This document shows positions 60,187 through 64,000 of a stretch of DNA of 64,000 nt, piece after piece. Below the pieces are notes generated by a model. That model was given only the letters and a program-made list of their open reading frames with translations, did not search any database and was not told the origin of the DNA. Position 1 is the stretch's first letter, and every line of letters starts with the position of its first letter. The DNA is taken from NCBI GenBank assembly GCA_943737045.1, contig CALSFV010000047.1, positions 310,001-374,000 of the forward strand, in the 5' to 3' direction. The position numbers and the translations under genes were made by a program. Source of the stretch: Parapristionchus giblindavisi. Its lineage: Eukaryota > Nematoda > Chromadorea > Rhabditida > Diplogasteridae.

Positions 60187-63100
60187 GTGTGTCTCATTCA
60201 GAATTTTTTCCACTTTCACATACTATATCACTTGCTGAGTGTCATTGACAATTTGACTTGTAACGAACTGTTTTGTACCAAAAACAGAGAGTACCGAAAG
60301 ATAAATTTACATATTGGCCGTACTGACCACATTGAAATAGTTTATCTTATTCAGAATTTTTCGCTCTTTCATTTGGTATATGACACGATAGGTTTCATTT
60401 TCATTTTCACATTTCTCAAGTTATCTTGATCATATCAGAGTAAAAGCTACTTTTGTACTTCGATCATTATAGCAGCAGTAAAATATTACAGATTGACATG
60501 ACCTGAAGTGTGTCTCATTCAGAATTTTTTCCTCTTTCACATAGTATATCACTCGCTGAGTATCATTGCCAATTTGACTTGTAACGAACTGTTTTGTACC
60601 AAAAACAGAGAGTACTGAAAGATAAATTTACATATTGGCCGTACTTACCACTTTTAAATAGTTCATCTTATTCAGAATTTTTCGCTCTTTCATTTGGTAT
60701 ATGACACGATAGGTTTCATATTCATTTTCAAATTTCTCAAGTTATCTTGATCATATCATAGTAAAAGCTACTTTTGTACTTCGATCATTATAGCAGCAGT
60801 AAAATATTACAGATCGACATGACCTGAAGTGTGTCTCATTCAGAATTTTTTCCACTTTCACATACTATATCACTTGCTGAGTGTCATTGACAATTTGACT
60901 TGTAACGAACTGTTTTGTACCAAAAACAGAGAGTACCGAAAGATAAATTTACATATTGGCCGTACTGACCACATTGAAATAGTTTATCTTATTCAGAATT
61001 TTTCGCTCTTTCATTTGGTATATGACACGATAGGTTTCATTTTCATTTTCAAATTTCCCAAGTTATCTTGATCATATCAGAGTAAAAGCTACTTTTGTAC
61101 TTCGATCATTATAGCAGCAGTAAAATATTACAGATTGACATGACCTGAAGTGTGTCTCATTCAGAATTTTTTCCTCTTTCACATAGTATATCACTCGCTG
61201 AGTATCATTGCCAATTTGACTTGTAACGAACTGTTTTGTACCAAAAACAGAGAGTACTGAAAGATAAATTTACATATTGGCCGTACTGACCACTTTGAAA
61301 TAGTTTATCTTATTCAGAATTTTTCGCTCTTTCATTTGGTATATGACACGATAGGTTTCATATTCATTTTCAAATTTCTCAAGTTATCTTGATCATATCA
61401 GAGTAAAAGCAACTTTTGTACTTCGATCATTATAGCAGCAGTAAAATATTACAGATCGACATGACCTGAAGTGTGTCTCATTCAGAATTTTTTCCTCTTT
61501 CACATACTATATCACTTGCTGAGTGTCATTGACAATTTGACTTGTAACGAACTGTTTTGTACCAAAAACAGAGAGTACCGAAAGATAAATTTACATATTG
61601 GCCGTACTGACCACATTGAAATAGTTTATCTTATTCAGAATTTTTCGCTCTTTCATTTGGTATATGACACGATAGGTTTCATTTTCATTTTCAAATTTCT
61701 CAAGTTATCTTGATCATATCAGAGTAAAAGCTACTTTTGTACTTCGATCATTATAGCAGCAGTAAAATATTACAGATTGACATGACCTGAAGTGTGTCTC
61801 ATTCAGAATTTTTTCCTCTTTCACATAGTATATCACTCGCTGAGTATCATTGCCAATTTGACTTGTAACGAACTGTTTTGTACCAAAAACAGAGAGTACT
61901 GAAAGATAAATTTACATATTGGCCGTACTGACCACATTGAAATAGTTTATCTTATTCAGAATTTTCGCTCTTTCATTTGGTATATGACACGATAGGTTTC
62001 ATTTTCATTTTCACATTTCTCAAGTTATCTTGATCATATCAGAGTAAAAGCTACTTTTGTACTTCGATCATTATAGCAGCAGTAAAATATTACAGATTGA
62101 CATGACCTGAAGTGTGTCTCATTCAGAATTTTTTCCTCTTTCACATAGTATATCACTCGCTGAGTATCATTGCCAATTTGACTTGTAACGAACTGTTTTG
62201 TACCAAAAACAGAGAGTACTGAAAGATAAATTTACATATTGGCCGTACTTACCACTTTGAAATAGTTCATCTTATTCAGAATTTTTCGCTCTTTCATTTG
62301 GTATATGACACGATAGGTTTCATATTCATTTTCAAATTTCTCAAGTTATCTTGATCATATCATAGTAAAAGCTACTTTTGTACTTCGATCATTATAGCAG
62401 CAGTAAAATATTACAGATCGACATGACCTGAAGTGTGTCTCATTCAGAATTTTTTTCCACTTTCACATACTATATCACTTGCTGAGTGTCATTGACAATT
62501 TGACTTGTAACGAACTGTTTTGTACCAAAAACAGAGAGTACCGAAAGATAAATTTACATATTGGCCGTACTGACCACATTGAAATAGTTTATCTTATTCA
62601 GAATTTTTCGCTCTTTCATTTGGTATATGACACGATAGGTTTCATTTTCATTTTCAAATTTCTCAAGTTATCTTGATCATATCAGAGTAAAAGCTACTTT
62701 TGTACTTCGATCATTATAGCAGCAGTAAAATATTACAGATTGACATGACCTGAAGTGTGTCTCATTCAGAATTTTTTCCTCTTTCACATAGTATATCACT
62801 CGCTGAGTATCATTGCCAATTTGACTTGTAACGAACTGTTTTGTACCAAAAACAGAGAGTACTGAAAGATAAATTTACATATTGGCCGTACTTACCACTT
62901 TGAAATAGTTCATCTTATTCAGAATTTTTCGCTCTTTCATTTGGTATATGACACGATAGGTTTCATATTCATTTTCACATTTCTCAAGTTATCTTGATCA
63001 TATCAGAGTAAAAGCTACTTTTGTACTTCGATCATTATAGCAGCAGTAAAATATTACAGATTGACATGACCTGAAGTGTGTCTCATTCAGAATTTTTTCC

Positions 63101-64000
63101 TCTTTCACATAGTATATCACTCGCTGAGTATCATTGCCAATTTGACTTGTAACGAACTGTTTTGTACCAAAAACAGAGAGTACTGAAAGATAAATTTACA
63201 TATTGGCCGTACTTACCACTTTGAAATAGTTCATCTTATTCAGAATTTTTCGCTCTTTCATTTGGTATATGACACGATAGGTTTCATATTCATTTTCAAA
63301 TTTCTCAAGTTATCTTGATCATATCATAGTAAAAGCTACTTTTGTACTTCGATCATTATAGCAGCAGTAAAATATTACAGATCGACATGACCTGAAGTGT
63401 GTCTCATTCAGAATTTTTTCCACTTTCACATACTATATCACTTGCTGAGTGTCATTGACAATTTGACTTGTAACGAACTGTTTTGTACCAAAAACAGAGA
63501 GTACCGAAAGATAAATTTACATATTGGCCGTACTGACCACATTGAAATAGTTTATCTTATTCAGAATTTTTCGCTCTTTCATTTGGTATATGACACGATA
63601 GGTTTCATTTTCATTTTCAAATTTCTCAAGTTATCTTGATCATATCAGAGTAAAAGCTACTTTTGTACTTCGATCATTATAGCAGCAGTAAAATATTACA
63701 GATTGACATGACCTGAAGTGTGTCTCATTCAGAATTTTTTCCTCTTTCACATAGTATATCACTCGCTGAGTATCATTGCCAATTTGACTTGTAACGAACT
63801 GTTTTGTACCAAAAACAGAGAGTACTGAAAGATAAATTTACATATTGGCCGTACTTACCACTTTGAAATAGTTCATCTTATTCAGAATTTTTCGCTCTTT
63901 CATTTGGTATATGACACGATAGGTTTCATTTTCATTTTCAAATTTCTCAAGTTATCTTGATCATATCAGAGTAAAAGCTACTTTTGTACTTCGATCATTA

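Larger units (their letters stand above)
14441..64000 (+). repeat. Uninterrupted 321-bp satellite array, block D (about 154 monomers, continues past the window)
   Basis: From 14441 to the last base the sequence is head-to-tail satellite in one orientation. Landmark GTGTGTCTCATTCAG recurs at 14516, 14837, 15158 and so on at 321-bp steps, apart from one 225-bp junction deletion and isolated 1-bp indels. No gene, RNA gene or transposon lies in these 49.6 kb. Variant monomers differ at a limited set of sites: CTATAT/GTATAT/CTGTAT, ACTTGC/ACTCGC, TGTCATTGAC/TATCATTGCC/TAACATTGCC, AAAAACAG/AGAAACAG, TACCG/TACCC/TACTG, TGACCACA/TTACCACT, TTCATTTTC/TTCAATTTC/TTCATATTC and CAAATTT/CACATTT. The array is not closed in this window, so its true size is unknown. 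Confidence 0.98.

Noticed and set aside
2011..63639. Repeated 80-codon open frames in many satellite monomers, with a hydrophobic-looking product
   Set aside because: They open with GTG, not ATG, have no splice or promoter context, and are closed by TGA in the TACTG monomer class and by indels in others. They recur only because the DNA is repeated; no sign of protein-level selection.
1661..64000. CRISPR-like direct repeats
   Set aside because: Units are 321 bp, contiguous and without unique spacers; no cas genes; the context is eukaryotic.
1661..64000. Centromere identity via a CENP-B box
   Set aside because: I saw no match to the CENP-B box pattern in the monomer. Centromeric function remains possible but is not shown by sequence.
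1..64000. tRNA, rRNA or other structured RNA genes
   Set aside because: No cloverleaf, rRNA core motif or snRNA-like segment was recognised on either strand.

Overview
The window is metazoan nuclear DNA, about 86% of it one tandem satellite with a 321-bp unit. Three observations exclude a prokaryotic reading: a spliced-looking terminal coding exon with a pyrimidine-tract acceptor, non-LTR (LINE) retrotransposons of the CR1/jockey type, and a centromere- or heterochromatin-style satellite array. The TTTTTTCAG acceptor and AT-rich composition would suit a nematode or another compact invertebrate genome, but nothing seen fixes the host.

Layout. 1-1496 is unique flank: probable intron sequence interrupted by a foldback/MITE-like element (320-1005, terminal inverted repeats of 111-121 bp), then the last coding exon of an unrecognised host gene (1096-1254) and its 3' flank. 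1497-1660 is a half-monomer of the satellite in inverted orientation, forming a 153-bp-spaced inverted repeat at the array edge. From 1661 to the window end the satellite runs head-to-tail on one strand, interrupted by three transposons: a 5'-truncated LINE on the minus strand (5095-7376), a full-length LINE on the plus strand with both frames open (8259-12390), and a 941-bp non-autonomous DNA transposon with short TIRs (13500-14440). Removing each insert plus one target-site duplication (TATAT, TACT and TATCA) restores the 321-bp period exactly, which fixes the insertion boundaries. From 14441 to 64000 the array (about 154 monomers) has no insertion.

Satellite architecture. Each 321-bp monomer looks like an old dimer: three sequence blocks recur in the same order in its two halves. 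Monomer variants are combined into local higher-order repeats: 642-bp dimers (2653-4578 and 40611-44461), a 1605-bp pentamer (30660-33548), 1284-bp tetramers (44462-47029), 962-bp trimers (58263-60186) and a run of six near-identical monomers (28735-30659). One 225-bp junction deletion (about 24903) and several 1-bp indels mark unequal exchange or slippage.

How the parts relate. There is no operon or pathway here. The only genes with interpretable function are the LINE proteins: ORF1p (coiled coil, RRM-like domain, basic tail) and ORF2p (APE endonuclease plus reverse transcriptase), which would act together as a retrotransposition RNP. The endonuclease frame of ORF2 has no in-frame ATG and overlaps the end of ORF1 in the -1 frame, so its translation must be coupled or non-canonical. 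The insertions all lie in the first 14.4 kb, fitting the expectation that array edges accumulate transposons while the core is kept clean by homogenisation.
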